DNA of 64,000 nt from Nonomuraea sp. NBC_00507 (GCF_036013525.1 NZ_CP107853.1:1798001-1862000), one strand, 5' to 3'. Shown: positions 16,994 to 26,610, counted from the first letter of the stretch. Notes: a model not told the origin generated them from the letters alone. Made by a program: numbers and translations.

Positions 16994-17947
16994 GTGAGAC
17001 GACCCCGGGCGCTGGTATTGCCCGCTTTGCCGGAGCGTGCGCTCGCCCGCCTGGGCGAGGTGACCGATCTGATCGAGACTCCAGCACGCCCGAGCCTCGG
17101 TTTCACCGACGAGCAGCTGGCCGACCTGGTCGTCGAGACCGGCGCGACCGTGCTCGTCACCGACGGGGACCAGGTTCGCGCGTCGGTGCTCAGCCTGCAG
17201 TTGGACGTCGTGGCCGTCATGGGCCCGCCCACGAGCGTCGACCTGGCCCTGGCCGCCGAATACGGCGTCAGCGTGTTGCACGCCCGCGACCGCGACCCCG
17301 ACGCGATCGCCGAGCTGACGCTGGCGCTGATGTTCGCCGTCAGCCGGCACATCGTGACGGCCGACAGAGAGGTGCGCCGCGGGCACGTCTACCGGAGCAA
17401 GGTGCCGCCGGCGCAGCGTCATCGCGGCCGCCGGCTCACCGGCAGGACGCTCGGCATCGTCGGGCTCGGACGCGTCGGCAGGGCGATGCGCTGGCGCTGC
17501 GAGGGCCTCGGGATGCGGGTGATCGCGTGTGATCCGCAGGAGCCTGAGGCCACCCACACGCTGCCCGCGCTCCTGGCGGAGGCGGACGTGGTGTCGCTGC
17601 ACGTGCCGCTCACCGCCGAGACCAGGGGCATGTTCGGGTATGCCGAGTTCGGCGCGATGCGGCCGGGGGCGATCTACCTCAACACCTCGCGTGGCGCCCT
17701 GCACGACCTGACGGCACTGGTCGACGCGCTGCGCCGGGGTCAGGTGGGCGGTGCGGGTCTCGACCACTTCGAAGGCGAGTGGCTCGACCCGTCACATCCC
17801 CTGATCGGCCTGCCGAACGTGGTGCTGACGCCCCGCCTGAGCGAGGCGACGGGGGAGACCAGGGAGGAGCTGGCGGAGGCCTTGGTAGCGGACATCACCC
17901 GGCTGCTGGGCGGAGAGGACCCCGAGTTCGCCGCCACGCGTGCGTAG
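16994..17947 (+). CDS. D-isomer 2-hydroxyacid dehydrogenase-like protein lacking the catalytic His
   Basis: 317 residues from a GTG. The Rossmann core (RTLGIVGLGRVGRAMRWRCEGLGMRVIACD, about 151-180) and the catalytic Arg233 (NTSRGALHD) are present, with GLDHFEGEWL nearby. The usual catalytic His in the LTPH motif is replaced by Arg281 (NVVLTPRLSEATGE). In the family, loss of this His severely impairs hydride transfer, so the protein may be inactive, regulatory or use different chemistry. No ribosome site is visible; a TATTGT eight bases upstream suggests a leaderless start. Confidence 0.82.
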   Translation: MRRPRALVLPALPERALARLGEVTDLIETPARPSLGFTDEQLADLVVETGATVLVTDGDQVRASVLSLQLDVVAVMGPPTSVDLALAAEYGVSVLHARDRDPDAIAELTLALMFAVSRHIVTADREVRRGHVYRSKVPPAQRHRGRRLTGRTLGIVGLGRVGRAMRWRCEGLGMRVIACDPQEPEATHTLPALLAEADVVSLHVPLTAETRGMFGYAEFGAMRPGAIYLNTSRGALHDLTALVDALRRGQVGGAGLDHFEGEWLDPSHPLIGLPNVVLTPRLSEATGETREELAEALVADITRLLGGEDPEFAATRA

Positions 17948-17958
17948 CCCCCGTCCGG

Positions 17959-18261
17959 TCAAGCCGGTTGCCGGATGCGTGTGGGCACGCGCCAGCTCGC
18001 CCGGTCGAGTGAGATGTCCAGGCGCAGATCGCCGCGCTGCCTGCGCAGGCCCGGCACGCGGACCCGGTCGTGCACGTTGAACCTGCCGCGGTGCGGATAG
18101 CCGAACCCCAGCTCCCCCGGCAACACGCGCAGGTCGTCGCGGTTCCCGCAGCGGGGGCATGTCCACGAGACCAGGTCCAAGCCGCGGTTGTAGTCGGAGC
18201 AGGCGCTGAAATATTCGTCCGGCCCGAAGCGGGACTCGCAAGCCAAGCAAGGGATCAGCAT
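17959..18261 (-). CDS. Small zinc-ribbon protein of unknown function
   Basis: 100 residues. Cys pairs at C5/C8 (CLAC) and C35/C38 (CPRCG) look like a zinc ribbon. The C-terminus is basic. The start is set by GAGGAG eight bases before the ATG; the frame is open 18 codons further. It is not a known ribosomal or sigma-associated protein to my reading. It is convergent with the dehydrogenase-like gene and divergent from the methyltransferase. No specific function can be assigned. Confidence 0.65.
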   Translation of the reverse strand: MLIPCLACESRFGPDEYFSACSDYNRGLDLVSWTCPRCGNRDDLRVLPGELGFGYPHRGRFNVHDRVRVPGLRRQRGDLRLDISLDRASWRVPTRIRQPA

Positions 18262-18517
18262 GGGGTCCACTCCTCGGGATGACGTGCTGGCATCCATAGA
18301 GATACCGCGCCCCACTTGTTTCCCGCTTGCAGATTGCTTGGCTATTTAAGTAACAGTATGGGCACTCAGCGGAGCGGCGAGCCTGGGGCGGAGAGCGGCA
18401 GCTTGCGTGACCAGCGGAGCTCCGTGCGAGCGCGACCATGGGCACGTGCAGCCAGTCTGGGGACCATCGCATCGGTATCAGATCATGTGTGGGCGTCTGC
18501 GGTGAAAGGATGGACCT

Positions 18518-19921
18518 GTGGAACGACTGCGCCATCATTTCCTGGAGACCGGTTACACCATCGACGGCGTACGCGATCGACTAGGGAGCATGGCCGCGTC
18601 GGCCCTGGCCCGCGAGGAGGTGGTCCCGGCCCTGCGCGCGACCGCGGACGGCGACCCGCTGGCGACGTTGATCAGGTTGTGGTGGCTGGGCGTTCCTGTC
18701 CCCGCCGCTGACGTGCCGCCGGAGATCCTCGAGTCCGGGCTGGTCACGGCCGACGGCGACCAGGTCCGCGCCAACGTCCACCTCCAGCCCTGGGAGACCG
18801 GCGGTTACCTGGTCTCCGACCGTAAGGTGCGGCCGGGAGACCCCACCCTCCGCCCCGACCACGTCGTGGGGGCAGGCGGCGCCTCGGCGAACCTGGCGCA
18901 GCTGGTCACCCGCCGCCCGGTCCAGCGCGCGCTCGATCTGGGCACCGGCTGCGGCGTGCAGGTGCTGCACCTGGCCGCGAGGGCGGAGGAGATCGTGGCC
19001 ACCGATCTCAATCCGCGGGCCCTGGAGCTGGCCAGGCTGAGCTGGGAGCTGTCCGGCGTCGAGGGTGTCCGGGCGCGGGTGGGCTCGATGTACGAGCCGG
19101 TCGGGGACGAGGGGTTCGACCTGATCGTGAGCAACCCGCCGTTCGTCATCGCTCCGGCTCGGGAGCGGATGCTGACCTATCGCGAGTCGGGCGCCGAGGG
19201 CGACGGCTTCTGCCGCGACCTCGTACGCCGGACGCCCCGCCACCTCAATCCCGGCGGCCAGGCCCATTTCCTGGCCAACTGGCTGCACGTCGAGGGCGAG
19301 GACTGGCACGACCGGGTGGGCGGCTGGTTGCGTGAGACGGGCTGCGACGCCTGGGTCGTCCAACGGGACGTGCAGGACCCGGCCGAATACGTCGAGCTGT
19401 GGCTCAGGGACGCGGCCGAGCAGGGCACGGCCCGCTACGCGGAGCTCTACGACCGCTGGCTGGCCTGGTTCGACGAGCACAAGGTCGAGGGCATCGGCTT
19501 CGGCTGGATCACCATGCGCAATTCCGGCACGCTCGACCCGGTCGTCCGCGTCGAGCATCTCGCCCACCAGGTCGTGCTCCCGGTCGGCGACTACGTGGAC
19601 TCCGTGCTCGACTCGATCGCCACCGCGCACCGGGCCCAGGGGCTCGACGCCGCGCGGTTGCGTACCGTCGACGGCCTGCTCGACGAGCGGATCGGGCTGC
19701 CGGGCGCGGAGGACCCGATCCGCATCGTGCTGCGTCAGACGCAGGGGTTGCGGCGCAGCCGGGAGGTCGGCACGGTGGAGGCCGCGCTGGCCGGCGTGTG
19801 CGACGGCGAGCTGGCGCTCGGCCCGCTGCTCAACGTCATCGCCGAGCTGGTGGGCGACGGCGAGATCGCCGACTCCGACGCGGTCCGGCCCCTCATCGCC
19901 GAGGGTTACTTCGTGCTTTAA
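18518..19921 (+). CDS. Class I SAM-dependent methyltransferase (NPPF type, two-domain)
   Basis: 467 residues. The N-terminal domain (about 1-125) resembles the DUF7059-type actinobacterial accessory domain. The methyltransferase core follows: [14 protein letters not shown] (about 140-153), [12 protein letters not shown], and the catalytic motif SNPPFVIAP (N206-P207-P208-F209). That motif is shared by enzymes that methylate amide or exocyclic amino nitrogens (PrmC, RsmC, N6-adenine). The target may be RNA, protein or DNA and is not known. AAAGGA precedes the GTG by seven bases. Confidence 0.85.
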   Translation: MERLRHHFLETGYTIDGVRDRLGSMAASALAREEVVPALRATADGDPLATLIRLWWLGVPVPAADVPPEILESGLVTADGDQVRANVHLQPWETGGYLVSDRKVRPGDPTLRPDHVVGAGGASANLAQLVTRRPVQRALDLGTGCGVQVLHLAARAEEIVATDLNPRALELARLSWELSGVEGVRARVGSMYEPVGDEGFDLIVSNPPFVIAPARERMLTYRESGAEGDGFCRDLVRRTPRHLNPGGQAHFLANWLHVEGEDWHDRVGGWLRETGCDAWVVQRDVQDPAEYVELWLRDAAEQGTARYAELYDRWLAWFDEHKVEGIGFGWITMRNSGTLDPVVRVEHLAHQVVLPVGDYVDSVLDSIATAHRAQGLDAARLRTVDGLLDERIGLPGAEDPIRIVLRQTQGLRRSREVGTVEAALAGVCDGELALGPLLNVIAELVGDGEIADSDAVRPLIAEGYFVL

Positions 19922-20199
19922 TCCGCCGTTGATTGGACGTTGACCCCTCGGGTGGAGTCTCTAGTCAGGACACGGACCTGGGGGGTTCGAGGGCCGTGTC
20001 AGGTCCGGCCGGTCGTCTGTGTGAGGCGGCTAGCCACCACGCGGAGCATCCGGATAACCGGGCCCCCTAGCGACGCGTGGTGGTGAAGATGACCGGCCGG
20101 GCTGAATCGTTTGATGCCGATCACGAGCACCCTCGTGACTCCCTAAGGACAGCCTTGATCAACCATGTGTGGATGACACGTCTGGACGACGAGCTGTAC
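19922..20199. other. 278-base convergent intergenic region with inverted repeats
   Basis: No gene is supported. Two heptamers, GTTGATT (19928) and GTTGACC (19939), lie eleven bases apart. GACACGG (19969-19975) can pair with CCGTGTC (19994-20000), while the adjoining GACCT (19975-19979) can pair with AGGTC (20001-20005), two mutually exclusive hairpins. CCACCACGC (20034-20042) and GCGTGGTGG (20075-20083) form a 9-bp stem with a 32-base loop. Terminators or a small structured RNA are possible. Confidence 0.5.
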
Positions 20200-23100
20200 T
20201 CAGGACTCGACGACCTTCCCGGCGGGGTCGGGGAGGCTGTCGAGCAGGATCTTGAGATCGCCGGCCTCCGGAGCGCCGAGCCTGGAGAAGATCTCGAAGG
20301 CCTGCCGTAGACAGTCCGAGCTCCTCGTCACGCTGCCGAGGCCGCGTAGCGCCCTGCCCAGCACGGTCAGCGAGAGCGCCTCGCCGTAGGGGTGGCCGAT
20401 CTCGCGGGAGACCACCAGAGCCTGCTCGGCGTGGCGTACGGCGTCGGAGTGACGCTCGGCCGCGATGAACGTCTCGGCCAGCCGGGAGCACACGCGCTGC
20501 TCCCAGACGCGCTGCTTGCTGGCTCGGAAGAAGGCCAGGCACTCGGCGTGGTGGTGCACGGCCTCGGTGAGCCGGCCGACCCGGGACAGGACGATGCCGA
20601 GGTGGTAACGCGCCCTGGCGGTGCCGGCGCCGCTGCCGATCTCGGTGAAGATGGCCAGGCCCTTCTCCGCGGCCGCGATGGCGTCCTCGGGCCGCCCCAG
20701 GCCCAGGTGGTCGCGGGCCGAATAGCTGAGGACCAGGGCCTCGCCGGCCGGCACGCCGTTCTCGCGGTAGAAGTCCATCGCCGCGTCGAACAGCGCCAGC
20801 GCCTCGGTGTGGCGGCGCTGCCTGCCGACGACGACGGCCAGGGCGTTGAGCACCTCGCCCATGACGATCTTCTCGCCGCGTTCGGCCGACAACTCGTGCA
20901 CGCGCCTGAACTGCTCTTCGGCCTCGCGCAGCCGGTTGCCGGCGAACAGAACCCTGCCCAGCACGTAGCGGGCGCGCAGCTCGCTCGCCTGATCGTCGAT
21001 GTTCTGCGCGCCGGCCAGCACGGCGCGGGTGCCCTGGTCGAACTCGCGCGTGTGGGTGCCGGACTCGAGCAGCGGCTCCATCGCGACCAGCAGGTCGGCG
21101 GCGGGCAGCAGCTGCTCTCCGGTACGCGCGGCCGCGGCGGCCTGGTTGATGGCCGCGAACAACGAGTCGCCCTCAGAGATCAGCCACGCCACCGCCTCGT
21201 CCGCGGAGCCGAACGCCCGCCCGCTGCCGACCACCACCAGATTGGCCGGGATCATGCTGCCCTCGTAGGCCAGCCGGTGCGCGGACTGGGCCGAGGCCAG
21301 GTAGAAGCCGAGCAGCCGGCGCAGCGCCAGGGCACGGGCCTGCGGCCGCTCGCTCTTGGCCAGCTCGCGGCGGGCGAACAGCTTGAGCAGGTCGTGGAAG
21401 CGGTAGCGGCCGGGCGCGGGCGCCTCCAGCAGGCTCGCGTCCACGAGCGACTCCAGCACCTCCTCGGCCTCGAACGCGCTCATCCCCAACACGGCCGCCG
21501 CGGCACCGGCGGAGATGCCGGGTCCGCTGGGCAGCGACAGCAGCCGGAACGCCCGCGCCTGGGCGGGGTCCAGCTGGCCGTAGCCGAGCGCGAAGGTGGC
21601 CTCCACGGCCAGGTTGCCCACCCGCATCTCATCCAGGCGGCGCTGCTCGTCGGCCAGCCTGGGCACCAGCGAGGCCACCGTCCACGACGGGCGCGCGGCC
21701 AGCCTGGCGGCCACGATCCGCACCGCCAGCGGCAAGAAGCCGCACGCGGCCACCACGTCCATGGCCGCGCCGTGCTCGGCCGCCACCCGCTCGGGCCCGG
21801 CCACCGCCGCGAACAGCGACAACGCCTCGTCCGGCTCCAACACGTCCAGGTCGATGAGCCTGGCCGACGGCAGGTCGGCCAGCTTGCCCCGGCTGGTCAC
21901 GATGGCCGCGCATCCGGGCGAGCCCGGCAGCAGCGGGGCGACCTGCCGGGCGTCGCGGGCGTTGTCCAGCAGCACGAGGATGCGGCGGTCGGCCAGGATC
22001 GACCGGAACAGCGCCGACCGCTCCGCGAGCCCGTCGGGGATCACGTCCGGCGGGATGCCGAGCGCGCGCAGGAACCCGCCGAGCGCCGACTCGGGCGCGG
22101 TCGCCTCGTCGGTGTAGCCCTGCAGGTCGGCATAGAGCTGGCCGTCGGGGAACAGGTCGTCCGCCGCGTGCGCCACGTGCACGGCCAGCGTGGTCTTGCC
22201 GACGCCGCCGATGCCGGAGATCGCCGCGACCGGCACGCCCTCGGCCGAGGACGGCTGGACCGACAGCAGCGAGCGCAGGCGTCCGGCCAGCTCCTTGCGG
22301 CCGGTGAAGTCGTTGACGGCGGCGGGCAACTGGGCGGGCCGGGGCAGCTCGTGCGGGTGCGGCGGCTCCTCCTCGCCGGCGGGCTCATCGGCGTGCGCCT
22401 CGGCGGCGAGGGGCGCGGCGGCGAGCGCCGGGTCGGCGGCCAGGATGCGCTGGTGCAGCGCGGCCAGCTCGGGCCCCGGCTCGATGCCGAGCTCGTCGAT
22501 CAGCGCCTCGCGGGTCTCGGTGAAGACGTTGAGCGCGTCGCCCTGCCGCCCGCACCGGTAGAGGGCCAGCATGAGCTGGGCACGCAGCCGCTCGCGCAGC
22601 GGGTGGTCCGCGGTCAGCGCGATCAGCTCGGAGACGATCTTCGCGTGGTTGCCCAGCTCCAGGTCCACGTCCATGAGCGTCTCGACCACGCTGATGCGCC
22701 GCTCGATCAGCCGGTCGCGCTGGTGCTCGGCGTACGGTCCCACGGCGCCGGCCAGCGGCTCGCCCTCGAACAACGCGAGCGCGGCCCGCAGCCCCTCGGC
22801 GGCCTCGCGGGGCCGGCCGCCCTTACGCGCGGTCTCGGCGGCGGCGATGCCGCGCTCGAACCTGGTCAGGTCCAGCCCGTCCTCGGGCAGGCGCAGCGCG
22901 TAGCCCCGGCCTATGGAGGTCAGCAGCTCCGGACGGGAGCGGGCCGGTCGTTCCGGCTCGAGCACCGTACGCAGCCTGGAGACGTAGGTGCGCAGTGCTC
23001 CCAGGGCGCGGGGCGGGGCCTCCTCGCCCCAAACCGCGTCGATCATCTCGTTGGGTGTGACCGCGCGGCCTTCCCGTAGGAGCAGCATGCCGAGAATGGA

Positions 23101-23205
23101 ACGCTGCAGCGGGGTGCCCAGGTCGAGTTCCTGGCCATCACGCCACGCGCGGACAGGACCGAGCACGGCGAACCGCAGCCCGCCCTCAATGCTCTGACCA
23201 GCCAT
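20200..23205 (-). CDS. SARP-family transcriptional activator, AfsR-like (SARP-NB-ARC-TPR)
   Basis: 1001 residues from an ATG with GGAG nine bases upstream; a TTG 13 codons earlier is possible. The OmpR-like DNA-binding domain covers about 10-100 (FAVLGPVRAWRDGQELDLGTPLQRSILGMLLL), then the BTAD helices (about 100-245). A P-loop NTPase domain has Walker A GIGGVGKTTLA at about 328-338 and LVLLDNARDARQV. TPR-like helices fill about 600-980. Such proteins bind direct heptamer repeats and activate secondary-metabolism or global genes, often under phosphorylation control. No biosynthetic cluster is visible, so the targets are unknown. Confidence 0.92.
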   Translation of the reverse strand: MAGQSIEGGLRFAVLGPVRAWRDGQELDLGTPLQRSILGMLLLREGRAVTPNEMIDAVWGEEAPPRALGALRTYVSRLRTVLEPERPARSRPELLTSIGRGYALRLPEDGLDLTRFERGIAAAETARKGGRPREAAEGLRAALALFEGEPLAGAVGPYAEHQRDRLIERRISVVETLMDVDLELGNHAKIVSELIALTADHPLRERLRAQLMLALYRCGRQGDALNVFTETREALIDELGIEPGPELAALHQRILAADPALAAAPLAAEAHADEPAGEEEPPHPHELPRPAQLPAAVNDFTGRKELAGRLRSLLSVQPSSAEGVPVAAISGIGGVGKTTLAVHVAHAADDLFPDGQLYADLQGYTDEATAPESALGGFLRALGIPPDVIPDGLAERSALFRSILADRRILVLLDNARDARQVAPLLPGSPGCAAIVTSRGKLADLPSARLIDLDVLEPDEALSLFAAVAGPERVAAEHGAAMDVVAACGFLPLAVRIVAARLAARPSWTVASLVPRLADEQRRLDEMRVGNLAVEATFALGYGQLDPAQARAFRLLSLPSGPGISAGAAAAVLGMSAFEAEEVLESLVDASLLEAPAPGRYRFHDLLKLFARRELAKSERPQARALALRRLLGFYLASAQSAHRLAYEGSMIPANLVVVGSGRAFGSADEAVAWLISEGDSLFAAINQAAAAARTGEQLLPAADLLVAMEPLLESGTHTREFDQGTRAVLAGAQNIDDQASELRARYVLGRVLFAGNRLREAEEQFRRVHELSAERGEKIVMGEVLNALAVVVGRQRRHTEALALFDAAMDFYRENGVPAGEALVLSYSARDHLGLGRPEDAIAAAEKGLAIFTEIGSGAGTARARYHLGIVLSRVGRLTEAVHHHAECLAFFRASKQRVWEQRVCSRLAETFIAAERHSDAVRHAEQALVVSREIGHPYGEALSLTVLGRALRGLGSVTRSSDCLRQAFEIFSRLGAPEAGDLKILLDSLPDPAGKVVES

Positions 23206-23280
23206 GCCGTCTGTCTCCAAGCCAATGGAACGATTTGTTACCAAATGATAGGTCTATCCTTGCCTGTCACCTAGATCCAG

Positions 23281-23328
23281 GTTGATCGTTAACTGAGCTG
23301 TTGATCCGCCTTTAATTAGGTGTTGAGC
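23281..23328. repeat. GTTGATC heptamer repeats upstream of the SARP gene
   Basis: GTTGATC at 23281 and 23300 and GTTGAGC at 23322 give spacings of 19 and 22 bases. SARPs bind heptamer direct repeats with about 11- or 22-base periods, so the 22-base pair is a candidate autoregulatory box. The 19-base spacing does not fit. The region between the SARP start and the terminator otherwise shows nothing. Confidence 0.4.
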
Positions 23329-23424
23329 ACGCCACCGGATGCTGATGGGTGTCGGCTAGGGCATGACGCATAGCTCGGGCACCCGAGCACCGCGGGGGCG
23401 TGTCATGCAGAGCGAAGACAGGCA

Positions 23425-23465
23425 GGAAAAAATACCGGCCCCGCCCAGGAAACTGGGGCGGGGCC
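23425..23465 (-). terminator. Intrinsic terminator of the GNAT gene
   Basis: GGCCCCGCCCAG (23437-23448) pairs with CTGGGGCGGGGCC (23453-23465), with one bulged G and a GAAA loop. On the minus strand the hairpin is followed by a six-T run. It lies 16 bases past the GNAT stop and is the strongest rho-independent terminator in the window. Confidence 0.9.
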
Positions 23466-23480
23466 GTGGTGGACGGGTTC

Positions 23481-24125
23481 TCAGGCTGCCTCGACCAGTC
23501 CCAGCCGCATGGCCAGGCGCTCCCGCACGAGCGGCCATTCGGAGTTCAGGATCGAGTAGAACGCGGTATCTCGGACCGTGTTGTCGGCGCCTCGGCTATC
23601 CGCTCGCCGCACCCCGTCGAAGTGTGCGCCGAGGGCCTCGATGGCGGCCCGGGATCTGGTGTTGCGTACGTCTGCTTTCAGGGTGATGCGGTGGACGTTC
23701 CATGTCTCGAAGGCGAGCGAGAGCATGAGGAACTTGCTCTCCCGGTTGACCCCCGTGCCCTGGGCGCAGGCGCCCAGCCAGGTGTAACCGATGTCGGCCA
23801 CGGACGGGACATCGCCCACCGCACCGCGTGCACCTGGAGGCCAGGGCATGGGGCCCTGCCAATACTCCAGGTGCATGAGACGGGTGGCACCGACCACGCG
23901 GTCGGTGTTCAGCCACCGGATGGCGAAGGGCAACGTGCGGCCCTCCGCCTGCTCAGCCATAGCGGCCTCCACGTAGGAGACCATCTCGTCCCGGCCATGC
24001 GGGACACGAGTGAAGGCGTATGTGGAACGGTCTTCACCCGCCGCCGCGACAAGGTCATCGACCGCCGCGAGGCTGAGAGGTTCCAGGCGCACGGAGCGCC
24101 CGGACAGGGTGACAAGAGCGGGCAT
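23481..24125 (-). CDS. GNAT acetyltransferase, RimJ/RimL type
   Basis: 214 residues from MPALVTLSGRSVRLEPLSL. The frame is open 13 codons further, with no better start. The pattern VGATRLMHLEY...IGYTWLGACAQGTGVNRESKFLMLSLAFE...RITLKADVRNTRSRAAIEALGA is the RimJ/RimL-like (Acetyltransf_3) acetyl-CoA site. Relatives acetylate ribosomal-protein N-termini or small amines. The substrate here is unknown. The gene stands alone and ends in a strong hairpin terminator. Confidence 0.88.
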   Translation of the reverse strand: MPALVTLSGRSVRLEPLSLAAVDDLVAAAGEDRSTYAFTRVPHGRDEMVSYVEAAMAEQAEGRTLPFAIRWLNTDRVVGATRLMHLEYWQGPMPWPPGARGAVGDVPSVADIGYTWLGACAQGTGVNRESKFLMLSLAFETWNVHRITLKADVRNTRSRAAIEALGAHFDGVRRADSRGADNTVRDTAFYSILNSEWPLVRERLAMRLGLVEAA

Positions 24126-24295
24126 GTGCACATGATGGAGGGTGCGCACCGTGCACGTAACCATGCAGTTAGGAAGATCTTTTGCAGGTTTCTGCAGACA
24201 GGGTGTTTCCGCAGGTCAGAGCCCCCTTTTGAGGGATAGTAAACCTGTTCTTGGGGAAAGATTCGCCTAACTGTGACATGGCGCCCGGGCGACGG

Positions 24296-25531
24296 TCAGT
24301 GCCGTACCAGTGCGAGCTCCTTCAGACCCGTCGACAGATGGTTGAGGCTGTTCGCGATCCACGGCAGCTGGAGCGGGTCTTGGCTGGTCAGAGCGGCCAT
24401 GCGTTGCTCGGTCGTCTCGCCGTAGAGGAGGCTGACCGCCACCCGCATCCTGGCCGCGGCCGGGTCGTCGCCGAACGCGTGGCCGGGCAGGACGCCGATG
24501 CCGTGCTCCTCCAGCAGGATCTTGGTGATCTCGGCGGAGCCGCCGAGTCGCAGGTGGCTCAGATCGGGATAGAGGTAGAAACCGCCCTGCGGCACCGGCA
24601 CGGCGGCGCCGATCTCGGTGAACCTCTCATAAACCGCCCGCGCCACCGTGCTGTGCAGCCGGCGGCTGAGCGCGATGCGCCGGGTCAGCTCCGCGGGCTC
24701 GTCGAAGGCGTAGGCCGCGGCCTCTTGGACGGGTGCGGCGGGCGCCGACCAGATCTCGCTGGCCACCGCCAGCAGTTGCCTGTGCAGCGCGTGTGCGCCC
24801 GCGGGCAGCCTGGCCACGCCGATCCGCCAGCCGCCCAGCGCCAGGCTCTTGCTCAGCCCGGTGGTGATGATCGTGCGCTCGGGCGCGAGATCGGCAGGCG
24901 AGGTGTACGGCAGGACCGGGTCGTGCATCAGGTCCCGGTAGATCTCGTCCGAGATGATCATCAAGTCGAGCTCGCGGGCGAGGTCCACCAGGCGGCGGAT
25001 GCTCTCCGGCGTGGCCAGCCGTCCCGTCGGGTTGTCGGGCAGCGTGACCAGCACGGATCTCACGGTCCTGCCCTGGGCCCTGGCCAGATGCACTTCGGCG
25101 GCGACGAGATCGGGGTCCGGAACTCCGCCCTCTCCTGGTGGTGCGGGCACCAGGATGGGGCGCGAGCCCACGAGGTCGGCCTGTGCGGCGTAGCTGACCC
25201 AGCTGGGCATGGGCAGGACGATGTCTCCGCCGATCGCCAGGAGCAGGCCGTACAGCAGCGACTTGCTGCCCGGTCCGCAGACGACCAGCCCGGGGTCGGT
25301 GATGAGCCCCCGTCGTTCCCAGTAGCCCGCTGCCGCGGCCCGCAACTCGGGCGCCCCCGCGACCGGCCCGTAGCCGTTGCGTTCTGATGCGGCGGCCAGC
25401 TTGTCGCGCAGCGCCGGGTGGACGGGCAGCCCCGCCTCACCGAAGGCCAAGTGCAGCACACGTTCCCCGGCGCGTCGTCTTCGCTCGATGTCCTCATTTG
25501 CCGCCAAAGTGGCGGAGAGGGTCACGCTCAT
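24296..25531 (-). CDS. PLP-dependent aminotransferase class I/II
   Basis: 411 residues from MSVTLSATLAANEDIERRR. Fold-type I features: GYGPVAGAPELRAAAAGYW, the Asn and Pro of LPDNPTG, Asp in IISDEIYRDL, and the PLP Lys228 in TTGLSKSLALGGWRIG, with the carboxylate-binding Arg near the C-terminus (AARMRVAVSLLYG). It is probably an amino acid aminotransferase of the AspC-like group. The exact substrate is unclear. It is divergent from a LysR regulator 79 bases away, the likely controller. Confidence 0.9.
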   Translation of the reverse strand: MSVTLSATLAANEDIERRRRAGERVLHLAFGEAGLPVHPALRDKLAAASERNGYGPVAGAPELRAAAAGYWERRGLITDPGLVVCGPGSKSLLYGLLLAIGGDIVLPMPSWVSYAAQADLVGSRPILVPAPPGEGGVPDPDLVAAEVHLARAQGRTVRSVLVTLPDNPTGRLATPESIRRLVDLARELDLMIISDEIYRDLMHDPVLPYTSPADLAPERTIITTGLSKSLALGGWRIGVARLPAGAHALHRQLLAVASEIWSAPAAPVQEAAAYAFDEPAELTRRIALSRRLHSTVARAVYERFTEIGAAVPVPQGGFYLYPDLSHLRLGGSAEITKILLEEHGIGVLPGHAFGDDPAAARMRVAVSLLYGETTEQRMAALTSQDPLQLPWIANSLNHLSTGLKELALVRH

Positions 25532-25584
25532 AGTTGTCACGTTCCCAGGGTGGTTGGATGAAGGCATCACCACAAGCGAGGCTT

Positions 25585-25601
25585 TTAGTGGGTAGGCATA
25601 A
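25585..25601. promoter_or_regulatory. LysR-type T-N11-A box
   Basis: TTA-N11-TAA, flanked as CTTTTA...TAAGG, lies ten bases before the LysR start in the 79-base divergent gap. It matches the T-N11-A dyad rule of LysR-type sites. Binding is inferred from position. Confidence 0.4.
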
Positions 25602-25610
25602 GGAAGTCCG

Positions 25611-26564
25611 ATGCTCGAATTGCGACGTTTGGTGCTGATCTGCGAATTCGCCCGTCGGGGCAGCATCGCCGCGACCGCCGCGTCGCTCGGCTACAGCCCA
25701 TCGGCGGTTTCGCAACAACTCGTGGCGCTCGAACGGGAGACCGGCACGGCCCTGATCGACCGCACCGCGCGCAGCGCCGAGCTCACCGACGCGGGCCGCC
25801 GGCTGGTCGCGCACGCCGAGCGGATCCTGTCCATGGTCGAGGAGGCCGAGTCCGACCTGTCGGCGCACGCGGGCACCCCAGCGGGGCGGGTCGTGCTCAC
25901 CGCGTTCCCTACGGCGGCGGTGGCCTTCGCGCCCGCGCTGGCGCGCACGCTGCGCCGGCACACCGATCTGACGCTGCGGCTGAGGCAGAGCAGGTCAGGG
26001 CGCGGCATGCGGGAGGTGCAGTCGGGGGAGGTGGACATCGCGCTGGTCGACGACTGGTACGGGCGCGTCCGCGACAGCGAGAGCCTGCGCGTCTTCCCGC
26101 TGCTGCGCGATCCCCTGGTGCTGGTGGTGCCGCGTAAACATCGCCTGGCCGATCCCGACGTGCCGCTCGATCTGCGCGAGCTGCGGGACGAGCCGTGGAT
26201 GGCCACGCCTGACGGTGAGCCGTCGCGGCTGGCGGTGGACCGGCTGCTGGTGGACGTGGGCGGCACCCGGCCGACGCCGTGGGAGTTCGAGGGGCTGGGG
26301 ACGATACTCTCGCTCGTCGCCAAGGGCATCGGCATCGCCGCCGTGCCCGCGCTCGCGCTGTCGGCAGGGATACGCGGGCTCGCCGTGCGCCATTTCCCCG
26401 GCAATCCGGTCGGGCGCGACGTGCACGCCGTGGCCCGGGGCTCCAGCGTGCATCGGCCCTCGGTGTCGGTCACGCTGCGGGCGATCCACGTGGCCGCCCG
26501 GTACATCGCCGCCGACCTGGAGCCGTTGCGGCTGGCGGATCGGCACAGGACCGACGACGACTAG
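25611..26564 (+). CDS. LysR family transcriptional regulator
   Basis: 317 residues. The N-terminal helix-turn-helix ([45 protein letters not shown]) is typical, followed by a periplasmic-binding-protein-like effector domain from about 90 ([47 protein letters not shown]). It is divergent from the aminotransferase, which it probably regulates. GGAAG (25602-25606) precedes the ATG. The effector is unknown. Confidence 0.93.
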   Translation: MLELRRLVLICEFARRGSIAATAASLGYSPSAVSQQLVALERETGTALIDRTARSAELTDAGRRLVAHAERILSMVEEAESDLSAHAGTPAGRVVLTAFPTAAVAFAPALARTLRRHTDLTLRLRQSRSGRGMREVQSGEVDIALVDDWYGRVRDSESLRVFPLLRDPLVLVVPRKHRLADPDVPLDLRELRDEPWMATPDGEPSRLAVDRLLVDVGGTRPTPWEFEGLGTILSLVAKGIGIAAVPALALSAGIRGLAVRHFPGNPVGRDVHAVARGSSVHRPSVSVTLRAIHVAARYIAADLEPLRLADRHRTDDD

Positions 26565-26610
26565 GTTTCGGCACCCGGGGAGAACGCCACTGGCGGTAGC
26601 GTCTGCTGTC

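Noticed and set aside
19975..20000. T-loop-like GGTTCGAGG as a possible tRNA
   Set aside because: The flanking bases do not form a T-stem, and no acceptor, D or anticodon arms can be drawn.
20077..20310. 77-codon plus-strand frame at the SARP 3' end
   Set aside because: It has no ribosome site or family match, and half of it is antisense to the SARP gene.
20392..23079. 895-codon open frame antisense to the SARP gene
   Set aside because: Its composition is that of a shadow frame and the opposite strand encodes clear SARP, NB-ARC and TPR domains.
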